Positions 43,560-55,403 of a DNA stretch of 64,000 nt are shown here, piece by piece. A program made the translations under genes and the position numbers. The notes under the pieces were generated by a model, which saw only the letters and a list, made by a program, of their open reading frames with translations, had not been told where the DNA came from and ran no database searches. The DNA is taken from positions 62,001 to 126,000 of the forward strand of contig SADC01000200.1 of NCBI GenBank assembly GCA_004194705.1. Direction: 5' to 3'. Numbering within the stretch: position 1 is the stretch's first letter; each line of letters starts with the position of its first letter. Source of the stretch: Ditylenchus dipsaci (Eukaryota > Nematoda > Chromadorea > Rhabditida > Anguinidae).

Positions 43560-46340
43560 CGTCTAAAGTTATTGATTTCGATTCTCACCCCAATATGACG
43601 AATTTGGACTGAATCGAGAGGACCCGCGGCTACTCGCTATAGTGACACCCATTTTTAAAATAATTTGAACCCTTTTGAAATGGGCAATGTTTAATTTTGC
43701 CCCCTAATTACTGAAAAAATGCCCCCTAATCTTAAATCGAATATTTTCTTAATTTTTACCTTTATTTTTCAAATTTTTTGACAATCATATAGCTCAAGAT
43801 CTCAGATTTGTATCGAGCTATCAAACTCTGTTGAATGGTTTAGAAAATGTAGAAATTTAGGAGTTTGAAAAGTATGAGAAAAACAAAAGTTACTTCATTC
43901 AAACCCCTAGATCTCTACATTTACATGACCATTCAATAGAGCTTGATAGCGCGTTAGAAAGCTGCGCCCTGGGCTGCATGATAGTCAACAAATTTTTGAA
44001 AAATAAACGTAAAATCGAGAAAAAAAAAACTTTCAATTTCTGATTAAGGGACATTTTTCAGCGAATTAAAGGCGAAATTTTTCAGTAATTAGGGGCAAAA
44101 TTACATACCACCCTTTTGAAATTGGGGTGTCACTATAGCGAAAACCTGCGGGTTTTTACGGCAAAACCTTTTTCATTCACAGAAACAAACGGCAAATTCA
44201 GAATCCTTATGATTTTTCTGAACTTTTTACGAACTTTTAGGGGTGTCACTATAGCAGGGGTTGACTGTAGCCACAACGGGCAAACTTTTTTTTGTACCAA
44301 ATTTACTTCTTTTTGAACAAAATTCTTTTTTTTTCTGTACTAAATCTGTCGTCTATATAAGACTAACCAAGTTTTGCACAATTTCGCAAGGATTCAAATT
44401 TTATAGTCTGAAAATGACTTGGATTGCTCAGAATCCCGGTCCGGAATGGCCAAAAGCCCCTGAAAGTTCTTTTATTGGAGGTTTACTACAGCAAGGTAAG
44501 CTTTCCCGAAAAATCGATTGCGCGGATCAGAATTCCGGTCCGATCGGCTGAATCGCTCAGAATTCGGCTTGAGTATAGAATCCCCCACGCAGAGTGCTCG
44601 GATGGAGGAGATAACCTCATATTCGTGTTTCACGACCCCGATTTGATAAAAAAAAAAAGCCGGCTGTTATTTGATTCTGAGAAAAAAATTCGAACCACAG
44701 TGGGGGTTTTAGTCCAAAATCATGGTTTTTTAGTCAGAATTTCAAAAAAAATAAAATGGGCGCTTTTTGAAGGGCAATATAGGGTGGGGAAGGGAATGAA
44801 AGGGGGCCACTAATCTCAGGGACCCACTAACAAGAAGATGTTGAACATATCTTTGAGTACTGGGGCCTGTCGCATAAACAAACTCTGGTATGTATTTTTT
44901 TCATGCATCCAGAGTCACTTTCGAGTGATTTGTGTCTAAGGTATATGGGTGTGCGCATCTCAACTCCAAGCTTCCAAGCCCCTGCGCCCCGAAGGCGGGC
45001 TTGAAAGTTAGAGATGTGCGCACTCATTTAGCTTAGACATGATTCTGAGAAGCACACTTGATCATAAAATGCATATAGAGTCTATTTTTGCCTCGGTCCA
45101 TCTTGAAAAATATGATAAGACAGCCGAAGAATACAAACGTTTACTTCTCCAACGTTCTGCCATAAAATTGGCCTACTTTTATTCCTTTCATCTCCCAATA
45201 CAGCTCTCATTCCCTTTAAAATTCAAAAGTCGCCAATTTAAATTTTTTAAATTTTGACTAAAAAACCATGATACCCCGTTCTGGTTCGAAATTTTCTTCT
45301 TCTCATAATCAAAAAAACAGCCGGCTTTCTCATGAAATCGGGGTCGAATAAACACGAATATGAGGTTATCTCTTCTATCCGAGCACTCTGCGTCGGAGAG
45401 AGGATTCTATACGGCAGCCAGAATTCCACCCTAAAATACTCAAAACCACCATGAACCTTAAATTCTGAGCGATTAAGCTCATCGGACTGGCATTCTGATT
45501 CGCTCAATTGATTTTTCGAAAAAAGTTTACACCCTGTGGTAAACCCCCAAAAAAACCAACTTTCAGGGCTTCTGGCCATGCCGGGGTGGGATTCTAAGCA
45601 AGGTAAACAGGTGACCATGCCCCTTTAAAGAACCGTAGCCTAAGCCGACAACGAAAATTTCAAATGTTTTAATTCGCGCAGGACAGTTCTCTTTCGTCTC
45701 GCAATTTCATCTTTTGACTTGCTTGGAATGACTTAAAGGAACGTAAAAAAAATTGCCCGCTATAAAATTTTAGGCACCATTTTTTTTAAATTAATATAAT
45801 TAATTCGCTACATGTTTACTCAAGTCAAAAAAATTCAACCACCGACTCACGTGTGCCAACATAGTTAAGTCTCAATATAAGGCCATCAGTCGGCGCCGAC
45901 CATCATTAGTTTTAAATCGAGTTTGGTGCTATATCGAGGTCGTATTATATTAAGGATAGACTCGTACAAACTTCTTTCCGATCTTTGTGAGCCAAAAAAT
46001 TAAATTTACTTGGGTTATGTCGGATTTATCCTATGTCGCGACTTGACTGTACAGTGCCTATGGTAATAAGAGGTGGTGCCCGGGAATTCAAATTTTTTTG
46101 CTAATCGTTAAACTTCTGTACGGATTTTTTAAGATGGTTTCTGACAAAATCATACCTAAAATTAAATTCTAGGCTTTGTTTTGTTAGAAACCAAGTTAAG
46201 AAACTCATACAGAAGTTCAATGATTAGGAAAAAATTTGAATTTCCGGGCACCACCTCTCATTAGTGTGGGTATGTGAAGTGTCCCGCGCAAATTCAAACA
46301 TTTGAAATTCTCGTTGTCGGCGACGGCTATGGTTCTTTAA
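43560..46340. other. Intergenic fold-back repeats between FRA10AC1 and ZW10
   Basis: 43,685-44,105 has GCCCCCTAATTACTG arrays like those at 7.2 kb, and a GGTGTCACTATAGC motif occurs three times (about 43,640, 44,125 and 44,240). 44,390-45,615 is a fold-back with the CTCAGAATCCC core and the CTCTGGTATGTA/CTCAACTCCAAGC block at 44,880-45,010. 45,625-46,335 is a further fold-back (TAAAGAACCGTAGCCTAAGC against its near-complement) that was invaded by the repeat at 45,833. No gene is seen. Confidence 0.65.
45833..46055 (+). repeat. 223-bp dispersed repeat, copy 1
   Basis: Nearly identical in the same orientation to 47,672-47,895; both run from ATTCAACCAC to TTGACTGTACAGT. The end GACTGTACAGT resembles pogo/Tc termini. 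Inside is GTATTATATTAAGGATAGAC. Flanks differ, so it transposed rather than arising by local duplication. Confidence 0.8.
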
Positions 46341-46343
46341 AGG

Positions 46344-46530
46344 ACCGTGGTTCTTGCGCGCAGTGGAATGTGCAAAATTTGAATTGGCGGGGGACACTTC
46401 TCTTTCGTCTATCAGTGTACTCTTTCGAGTAATTCGAAACGACTCGAAAGAGTACGCTGACAGACGAAAGAGAGGTGTCCCCGCCAATTCAAATTTCGCA
46501 CATGCCACTGCCGCAAAGACCATGGTCCTT
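46344..46530. mobile_element. ~190-bp near-perfect palindromic MITE
   Basis: The left half, including GGCGGGGGACACTTCTCTTTC, is mirrored by GAAAGAGAGGTGTCCCCGCC, with the centre at TCGAGTAATTCGAAACGACTCGA. The outer edges are AAGGACCGTGG and CCATGGTCCTT. Confidence 0.8.
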
Positions 46531-46830
46531 AAAGTAGATAATCAGTTAGATTTGTTCTACACACCTTGAAGTGGTTTTAAAATATGGGGGATTGAACAAG
46601 AAACCAGTGTTAAAATCCGCATCTCTCATAAAAGTTTAAGGAAACGAGAAGATATAAAAATATTAGAACTTAAGTTTTTCAAAAGTCAATCATACAAGAT
46701 ATCAGTATAATTTTATTAGATACAATCATAATCTGATTCAAAATATATAAAAATAATCATACAAAAATTCAATCAGTTGAGTTGAAAAATGAGCATACAA
46801 ATATAAAAAATAACAAAATTTCCCGTATTT

Positions 46831-49800
46831 TTAGTTGATCTGGGCTAGTAGGTGAGAACGCCGATCAGTGTTTTGAAAGAGGGCCCGAATGAGCTGCTTA
46901 ACCTGGACTGGTTTTAGCCATAAAGCTAATGGCCTTTTCCTTCGCACCATCTATGACCGATTTCCTGGAATAAGACAGATACTTTGTACAAGTTAAATAA
47001 GTTTAAAAAACTACGGCTAAGCTGGCGTTCAAACAAAATATTGTTTCAGTCAATCGGAAGTAAGGTTCCTCACAAACACGGTGAATCACCTCAACGCCAT
47101 TGATCTGAAAAAATGAATCTACCGTATTTCCTCTAATAAGGCGGCCGGCCGCCTTCTTTTTCAAACCCCCAAAAATATGAAAATTGTCAATCAAAAATGG
47201 CCTTAACTCTGAAATTTTAGTCAAAAAAATGAGGGGGCCGCCTTATTAGATGAAAATACGATAATAGGCAAAACAATAAAAAAGTAAACTTACAGTAAGT
47301 ATGGTCTTGAGTTTCTGCATTAGTTCTGTCAACAAACTGACCATAATATCAGCATCACTGGCAGCAACGTCTTCTTTAGCTAGCACCATATCATTTGCAA
47401 TGGTCAAAAGATGGGAGATCAAACAGCCAAGGGTATGGGCGAGTACAAATTCTGGCATAATCTGAAACAAAATATAGTTAATAGGTGATTTTCAATTACA
47501 GAATGGCGTAATAACCTCTCTCCAAACCCCAGAAATCTGTCCGATTTGCATTGCACAAGCATTGAGTACACGTTCACACTGCTTATAGGTAGCATCATCC
47601 CTCAGTCCAACGAAAACTGCAGTGAAAGTTAGTGTAAAGTTTCTTTAGGATCAGATATTGTTTTTCATATAATTCAACCACTGACCCACGTGTGCCAACA
47701 TAGTTAAGTCTCAATATAAGGCCATCAGTCGGCGCCGACCATCATTAGTTTTAAATCGAGTTTGGTGCTATATCGAGGTCGTATTATATTAAGGATAGAC
47801 TCGTACAAACTTCTTTCCGATCTTTGTGAGCCAAAAAATTAAATTTACGTGGGTTTATGTCGGACTTATCCTATGTCGCGACTTGACTGTACAGTTATCA
47901 CCAGACTAACTGTAGCGATCAACGGTCCCACTTGGTCATACAGTCTAATTATTAGATAAGGTATCAACTTACTGTCCGCTGACCCGATTGTGGCAGACAG
48001 TTGTCTCCGGGATTGTGTGATGTGTTGTTCTAAGATGTTGGCAGCCGCAGTTCGCAGGTCAGCGAAAAATTCCACAAAATTGCATTCACTGGCTACTTGT
48101 TTCGAAAGATCCACTCTTTGCTGGAGATCGGTTTTTACGGTTACCAGTCGATTGCACAGGTAATGGCAGTTGTTAAAAAATATAGCTAAAATACAAAAAG
48201 TCAATCAATACCAGCAAATTTACCACATCTAAAGCGCCCCACCTGCAATCTGTGGCACAGTGGTCAGAGCTTGTTGATGGTGGAGTGGGCCCAAGGACAG
48301 GAAGATTTCGACCATGTTCCTGGCAGTAGTTAGCAAGCGACATGCCTCCATCTCTGAGTCCGCCTCCACTGCAGCCAGAAGGCACTCGTTCAGCAAATGT
48401 ACAAACTTGAAGGTGGAAGTGCTTGATATTATGATGACTGATGGTGCGTTCAAAATAAAATATCAAAAGAACCTGATTTTGCACTTCTGGAACTGGAACA
48501 ATTTAGTGGAGAATTTGTCAGCTTCAGTGCTCTGAAAAATGAATTGTTTAGAACATATAAAAGATATGCAAATACCTTAAGCAGGTTCAGAAGGTCTTGC
48601 TGGTTCAATTTGAGCTTCTCATCCATCATCCTGGCAATGTCTCCAATTTTCTCCTCATCTTCGTTTTCTGAGCTGCCCACCTAGAAATTTAGCTATTCTT
48701 TTGAAAGAGAAAAATTGACGCTGGTAGTGAAAACAACCCCCCTGGTATTTGCTACTAGGGTCGAAAAATAATACAGTCAGCCCTTGATAAATCGGCACCC
48801 TCTCAAGTTCGATACCGCCTAGGGTCCGACACTTTTTTAACCTAATTTTTGATGCTCTTTTTCAGTTGTCTTTGGCCACTCTAGTCCGAAAAATTGCAAG
48901 AATTCTGATTTTGCATATCATTCTTGTAAATGACAATAGCTTTACCGAAAAGATCCGCGTCTGCTCGTCAAACCGAGACCACTTTTTGAAAAAGGGGTGC
49001 CGGCCTATTAAGTACTCGCAAGTCTTCACGGCGAAACTGATGAAATTTTGAGAAACAATTAGTAAAATTTAGACAGGCCGAAGACAACTGGCAAAAGGCT
49101 TCAAACATTGAGATGAAAAAGTGTCGGACCATAGGCGGAACAGAACTTGAGGGGGTGTCGGTTTAGCGAGGGTTGACTGCAGTTAGAAACACGGTTACCT
49201 CAGTCAAATGAATGTAGGGCTGAGTGACTAGTTGGCGAGCAGCAGACACAAAATGGTGACATCTTCGATCCACAAAACTAAAAAATACAATTTTCAGCGG
49301 ATATGGCAGATCCTGATTTTTTTTATTCTGTACCGGCCATCAAAGTTGGCAAAATGTTACTTTTCTCTCAATTTAGGGTTACAAAAATTTCGCACAAGTT
49401 TCATGAATATTCTTATTACTTCGGTTTTTCAATTGTGATATAGGTTTTCAATAGAGATAGAAACGGGTCGGGGCCCGACCGGCCCGAGCCGATTTTGAGC
49501 CAAAACCCGACCAGAAACCCCGCCGAAATTTTTTCAAAACTCCTACCCCGAAATTTATAAGGAACCAGAATTTTCGAGGCCTGATTCATCGAAGTAGAAG
49601 CTCAAAAAGATAAGGTTTTCATCTTTTTTTCAAGTTAATTCGTTTGATTTGTTGTTTATTCGTCTTTAGGATGTTTTATGTGCAGTCTTTCGTGTGCATT
49701 TGTGTTCTACTCAATCAGTTATTGAAGATGAACAACATAGAGAATAGTGTTTAAACGTCTCCTAAATAAATTTAACACGGAAAGGCCCGGTGCGCTCATT

Positions 49801-52800
49801 TGCGACAACGAGTAGAACAGAATGTGCTGAACACGATGGTGCGGGTCCTTTTCCCTTCGATGTCTGACCAATTAGGTGAAAAGGCTCCGGAAGGGAAGAT
49901 GTTGTGGATAGTCAAAATCCAGCTGGATACCCACAGCTTTTCAAGTGGTGCGTCATGATCGTCATACTACACCCCACTCATAATATACCAAAATGACCGC
50001 AAAGATCAGCTTTCTAATGATAGTAAGCATAGAAGGTTATTATTTGTAAAGTGTAGACAAATCACCACTTCTTTCTCGAGATACGGATTTTCGGTAACGT
50101 TTTTATTTATTTTTTTTAATACAACGTTTTTATTTGCAAAGTTTCTAAAATTATCACTTGTTTGTCTGCGTGAAGATTTTTTAAATTTTACATTCTTACT
50201 TTATACGTGAATATACTTATTCTACTTCCAATTTTTTCTCTAGAATTTTTCATTATAGAACAGTCTATATAGAACATCTATAGAACAGTCGATGGGCTAA
50301 AAAAAGCACTAAGACGTGCAGCCAATTTTTTTCTTACCACATTGATAAAATACACTCATAATTTAGTAGCTTGAATAAAAGAAATAAAAAAAATCAACAA
50401 GTCCAACATTTTCACCGTGGTTTTGCTAGCTTTTAAAAAAAATTTATAAAAACCTTCACGCAGACAAACAAGTGATAATTTTAGAAACTTTGCAAATAAA
50501 AACGATGTATTTTAACAGCTTTAAAGCAGAGTTCCTGGCGGTCATTTTGACATATTATGAGCTTGAAAGTAGTACTAAGATAATAGCGCACCACTTGAAA
50601 ACCTGTGGGTCTAGCTAAATTTTGACCATGCAAAACTGATAACTTTTTAGACCCTATTTCAGTTACTTCAATGGGAGCTTTTGATGGGAAGCATTTAATG
50701 GGAACTTTTGATAAAATAAATTCTGATAGAAGGACCTGTTTAATCGGTCAAACAACCATTTTCCTTAAATTTACTCTGATTTTGACTAGAAATTTTATAT
50801 TCATGATCATAACTTTTTCTAAATTAATTTAAAAGATGAGCTCGACCTACCAAATTGTAGCTAAGAAAAATTTCTTTGAAATTCATTAAAAAATAACTCA
50901 CAAAAAGTTCTAAAAACAACTACTATCTCTTAGTATCAAGGTCATAGATTTTTCATGAAAAATTTCACCTTTCGGGGATCTCTTCAAATCTTTTTGAATT
51001 TTTTAGTTACCAAGTCGAAAAAGGTCAACGTTACGATGCCGACAAAAAAGATTTTAATTACAAAGTATTAAGCTTTTTGAATGTTTTTTGTCTCGAGAGG
51101 ATTCGAAATATGACAGTCAATCTAAGATTTTAAGAGTAGTTTTGGCACGCTGATTACGAATCTGGTGTCAGAATTTTAGGTTTCATGTGTAAAACCGAAG
51201 TTTTCTGCTAAAAATTTTCAAAAATTAAAAATAACGCCAACATGGTACTGATTGGGTTGGGGTCACACCTCATATCTTTGGTGTATGATCAACTTTTTAA
51301 CGTCTCTTTTCTTTTACGGCTTTATTATTTTCGTGTAAACTGTTTTCTCTATTTTTTCTTGATATTTAGAATTAAAATGGAGAAGTTTCGATCGTTCAAT
51401 CTAAGATCGTTTAACAAAAATAAGAAAGAATATGGTACAGCCCGCTCCCACTTAGTCAGTTACATTGAAGAATTCCTATGGCGAAAATTATTTGACGGTC
51501 CTGATGTGTTCTATCATTTTTGGAAGCAAGTATCCGAATATTATGTGTGCGAAAAGTGATATTGATTGAAAGAATTGAGGAACTATTGAATAAAATTAGT
51601 ATGTGTCGCTGTTTTGTAAAAAAATATGAGGTGTGACCCCAACCCAATAAGTACCGCCAACATTTAAGGTCCTTTTCAGCCTTTAAAAGAAAAGTACTTA
51701 CAAAAAGTTTATATACTGTTTTGAAGCCAATAAACATGGCTCTCAAATTCTGTGCTCAAATGTTGGCACATCCCTGCTGCACATAAAGATAACAGCCCAA
51801 ACGTGAAAAAAAGTCTGGTTTAAAATAGGCACTTTTTTTATTAAAAAATTTTAAATTTTTAAACATTGTATGATAGTGTAATAGCACATTTGAAAGCTCA
51901 GCTCCTCGCAGTTCTGATGCGCTATGAAGCTTTTCCCAATACACCTACCAAGCTGAGTTAAAGTATTCATATGCAGTAACTGATTTTAAAAAACTCCACT
52001 TTTTCAAAATTGCGCCAAAACCTCCAAAACTGCCTTTTAAAAAACTGATTGCACCATCATGTTCAGCGTGAGTTTCTGCACCAGAAACAACAAAAGTCAT
52101 CACCCGCCTTTCTCGTGTTAAACAGATTGATTCAGAAATTATCTCTAGATGAGTATGAGTTTAAAGTTTCGAATCGCCAGACTTTGAGACGAAAATAACA
52201 ATTTAAAGTCTCAAAGTACCAGGTTTCACTTTTTGGGCATTCTTTTTTGAATATTTCTCCGAACTAATAAGCTTTTCAAAATAATTCATAAAAGGCGCCT
52301 TGTGAGGCGCATCTCCACCTTGTAGAATAAATGAGGAAACAAACTTTTTTCGAAAGGTCACACAAAGTAACCATTTTTCAAGCCTGCCGGCTATCCACCG
52401 TGTCTTTCAAGAGCACATCGTCTAGCCCAGCAAACGGTCTCCTTAATAAATCTGACGCATCGTTCATACATGAAAATTCATAAAGGAGTGCAATCTTAGT
52501 CTAACACTCAGTTACAAATTTTGGTTTAGTAGAACTAGATGAAAAACTGCCTCGAACGGGAATCTGACCCTCGACAAAGTTTCACATCGTAAAAACACAA
52601 AAAATTGAAGGGTGCACCATCAGGCTACCGAGGCAGTTAGAATCTTTTTTTTCATTACTAATTCCAGGGAGAGCGCCCAACCAGCCTCCTTACAATTGCG
52701 CATTCCTAATGGCTCGTTCACGTACTTCGAGTTCGAGTTCAGGTTTTCGTCATGATTTTCTTCTTTTAGTCAAAGAGGCAAATATTTTGATAATTTTTTT

Positions 52801-54778
52801 AAAAGTGATAGCACTATCATGTAGCCCCAAGATTCTTGTTTCTATTGACGTATCATTTGCAGAAACTTGCTTGCAAAATATGGTACGAAAAATTGAACGT
52901 ATGAAACAAATCAGAAAATAATCGGTTTTTCTTGAGCCATAAGGACTTTTGTGAGTGACGATTTACCGGATAAAAGCATTGCCAATAGCTCAATTCAAAA
53001 AAACTATGTTTGCATAAAAAAAATTCGCTACAACATTACTTACATTCTCTCGTAATTAGTGATGAAGTTGTCGAATGAAGTCGTTGAATCCGTGAAAAAC
53101 TCAAGATTCTAAAAAAATTGTATAGAACTTAAATTTAGTAGTGTTTCAAAAAATTACCTTCATAAAAGCATGGAATTCCGAGCTTAAAGAAACAATAGTG
53201 TCATAGGTTTGTTTTGTCAACTGTTTGAGATCCTCCTTCTCATCTTTTTTCTCACAAGGAATAGACGGAATCAGGCAATCCTTGACCAAGCATGAGATCA
53301 TTCTTGCCGCGATTTTTCTCCAAACAATGTCACAAACGGGGTTTTTTCAATATGGATGCCATCCAGTGCTTTATGCAACATTTTGAAAAATTCTTCCAGG
53401 GCTCTATATTTTATTTATTTTAGAAGTTTATAAAAATTGGCTAGCTACTCACTGGAAAACGGCTTTTGGATCGGGATTTTTAGCTTCAGTAATGGATTTA
53501 GCAACCGAAAAGACCACTGTATCACTGTATTCATTGGCTCGAAAAGTCATGAGCGAGAAGGGATCCACGCTGTGAATCATTTTAGTGCAAAATAATTTCC
53601 ATACCGCATCCACAAATTCTTCCAATCGGCTTTCAAATTCGCCTAGTTTTTTCATCGCAGTCAAATTCTAAATTAGCAATATTAATGTTACAACTAAGTT
53701 AATATGTTTTTTGATTACATCAGAGACAGACTTGATGCTAACACACTTGATCACCATCTGCTCCATGCCTGGATTGACTCGCTCAATGTCTGGGAATTGC
53801 AGAAATTCTTTGTAGAACTCATCCATGAGCATCACTAGCTCGCTTTTACGAGCAGCTATTTCATTGAATATCAGAGGCAAGATTCTATCATTCACTGCTT
53901 CAGACTCGTCCTCAAATCAGTAAATCACATTTAGGAATCTTGCGGCTTTTTTAGAATACCTTTCCTTTTTGCCTTGGTTCTCCCTTGCTTATTTTTTTCC
54001 GAATAAGCTTTGGTTCATTCAGATGTTTTGCATTTTAAAAATATTTTTTGATAAAAATTCAACAAAACAGGAGGGGTCATGATCACGGGACACCAGGACA
54101 AAAAATGGGAATGTATTCGGGATGGCATCAAGCTCCCTCTGACTACCGATTCAAGCCCGTTCACAAGCTTCTCTAGGCGCAAAATGGTCGTTGCATCTGC
54201 AAGTGAATCTGCCTTGCCATTGCTAGATCCCAACCAGAGCGTGTTCAATTGCGCCTCCATTTCATTTAAGACACTAAGGCGGTCGATAAAATCACGGATA
54301 ACACACAGTTTTTTGGTAGGTGCCTCTTCCTACAATTGGGAAAAGAGGAAATTTCAAAAATATTGTAATTTTTAAAATAGGATCTAATAATTACCACTAT
54401 TTGGGACAAGTTCTTCTCCGTATCAACCAGTTTACATTGCAAATTTTTCACCCCTTTTCAGCATAGGCAAGGGAGGACTGAATCTTTTCTTGGCAATCAG
54501 CGAGACTCAGAAATTGTGGAGCAAAGTCACGATACTTCATTTCAAAAACCTAAGTAAATAAATTACGGTGTATTAATTTCTTTCGTAAACAAAACACACC
54601 TTGGCGATTTCATTCAATGCTAAATTGGATAAATTTAACTCAACAAATTTTGCGAAGGAAAAAAGTTACATTTGGAGACGTCCTGTTCTAGCTTGGCTAT
54701 TTGATTGTCAAGTAAAAAAGAGTCATGCTCAAAAGCACTACTTGCCTCATGCACACTTTCATCAGTCATGGACATCAT
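46831..54778 (-). CDS. ZW10: ZW10 kinetochore / RZZ and NRZ complex subunit
   Basis: Read on the minus strand from ATG at 54,778: exons 54,778-54,670, 54,619-54,600, 54,549-54,395, 54,329 onward, about 53,925-53,670, about 53,660-53,450, further short exons to about 52,970, then about 49,270-49,200, 48,680-48,575, 48,530-48,190, 48,180-47,970, 47,610-47,505, 47,460-47,290, 47,105-47,020 and 46,965-46,831. Recognisable blocks are the N-terminal coil with KYRDFAPQFLSLADCQEKI, the mid-region with KLVNGLESVV and FNEIAARKSELV, the C-terminal part with IFLSLGPLHHQQALTTVPQI and CNFVEFFADLRTAAANILEQ, and the end VKQLIRALFQNTDRRS. ZW10 acts at kinetochores (with ROD and Zwilch) and in Golgi-ER vesicle tethering. 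Two single-base frame breaks are present (about 54,452 and 46,932). Several internal exon borders are approximate. The introns are rich in MITEs. Confidence 0.9.
47122..47261. mobile_element. 140-bp pogo-related MITE in a ZW10 intron
   Basis: TA flanks CCGTATTTCCTCTAATAAGG on the left and the complement of a slightly diverged copy (ending TTATTAGATGAAAATACG) on the right. GGCGGCC units replace the ACCCCA units of the complete transposon at 19,568. Confidence 0.8.
47672..47895 (+). repeat. 223-bp dispersed repeat, copy 2
   Basis: Second copy of the repeat at 45,833-46,055, in a ZW10 intron and in the same orientation, with only a few differences. The left and right flanks are unrelated to those of copy 1. 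Confidence 0.8.
48774..49179. mobile_element. 406-bp pogo/Tc-type MITE in a ZW10 intron
   Basis: It starts CAGTCAGCCCTTGATAAATC after TA and ends with the inverted match GATTTAGCGAGGGTTGACTG type (GGTTTAGCGAGGGTTGACTG). The block GCCTAGGGTCCGACA near 48,818 recurs at about 58,957, showing a related element there. Confidence 0.8.
49900..50640. mobile_element. Fold-back element in a ZW10 intron
   Basis: The arms pair through GTCAAAATCCAGCTGGATACCCACAG (about 49,911) and its diverged complement at about 50,600-50,635, and through CCAAAATGACCGC against GCGGTCATTTTGA. An inner pair, TTGCAAAGTTTCTAAAATTA with its complement, lies at about 50,134 and 50,475. No coding capacity is seen. 49,460-49,560 carries a GGGCCCGACC-rich patch. 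Confidence 0.7.
51244..51655. mobile_element. 412-bp hAT-like element with perfect 8-bp target duplication
   Basis: The 8-bp direct repeat GCCAACAT is at 51,236-51,243 and 51,656-51,663. The terminal inverted repeats of about 33 bp start GGTACTGATTGGGTTGGGGT (one mismatch). It contains a plus-strand open frame (from 51,380) for about 60 residues with LVSYIEEFLWRK and DVFYHFWKQV, reminiscent of the C-terminal dimerisation region of hAT transposases. It is a deletion derivative sitting in a ZW10 intron. Confidence 0.9.
52545..52655 (-). repeat. tRNA-like sequence with long central loop
   Basis: On the minus strand, ACTGCCTCG at the start pairs with CGAGGCAGT at the end, like an acceptor stem. 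TAGCCTGATGG is A-box-like, and GGTCAGATTCCCG fits a loose B box. The anticodon arm region is too long and AT-rich for a normal tRNA. It is probably a tRNA-derived repeat or a decayed gene. Confidence 0.5.
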
Positions 54779-55403
54779 CACTCATAAAAATTTGTTTAGT
54801 AAATTTTAAACCAAAATATGAGGTATCGAAACGATTTCGAAGTATCTCCTGCTTTGTAGTGTATCCAGTATTAAAAAAAACTAAGAATTCCAGGTTGTAG
54901 ACAGTCAAAATACCTAACTCTGCCACAAAAAAAATATACCACAATTTTACCACGATTTCGAGGTGAAGGGACTCGTTATTGTTGGTTAGCAACCTTAGTA
55001 GGGTGCAACAAACTAAAAATAATAATAATTGACAGCGCCAAACTTTACTAAAATTTATTTGAAATCAGCAGAGAACTGGAAATGTTGCCGCCATTATGAA
55101 TAATAATAATGGTATTAAATTTCTGTGAATGTAAAAGTCCGTATTGAAGATTGATTTTTTTTCAACATGAAGGAGCATGTCTCTGAGAGACAACTAAAAA
55201 GAGGAGATCCGCATGTGTTAAAACTTATTTTTTGTAATTTTGGACCAGTTCCTTATTAAGTTTGTTACCTCGGATTTTGACAAAAATTTTAACGCTACTT
55301 CAATATATCCCTCTTATATGATAACAAACGGAACAATAAACATAATCAATCACGAGATTGGGACAAGTTGACAGCTACCGTATGCGCACACACACGTACC
55401 TTA

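Noticed and set aside
52545..52655. Functional tRNA gene with intron
   Set aside because: The acceptor-like stem pairs, but the middle is AT-rich and too long, and the anticodon arm cannot be drawn.
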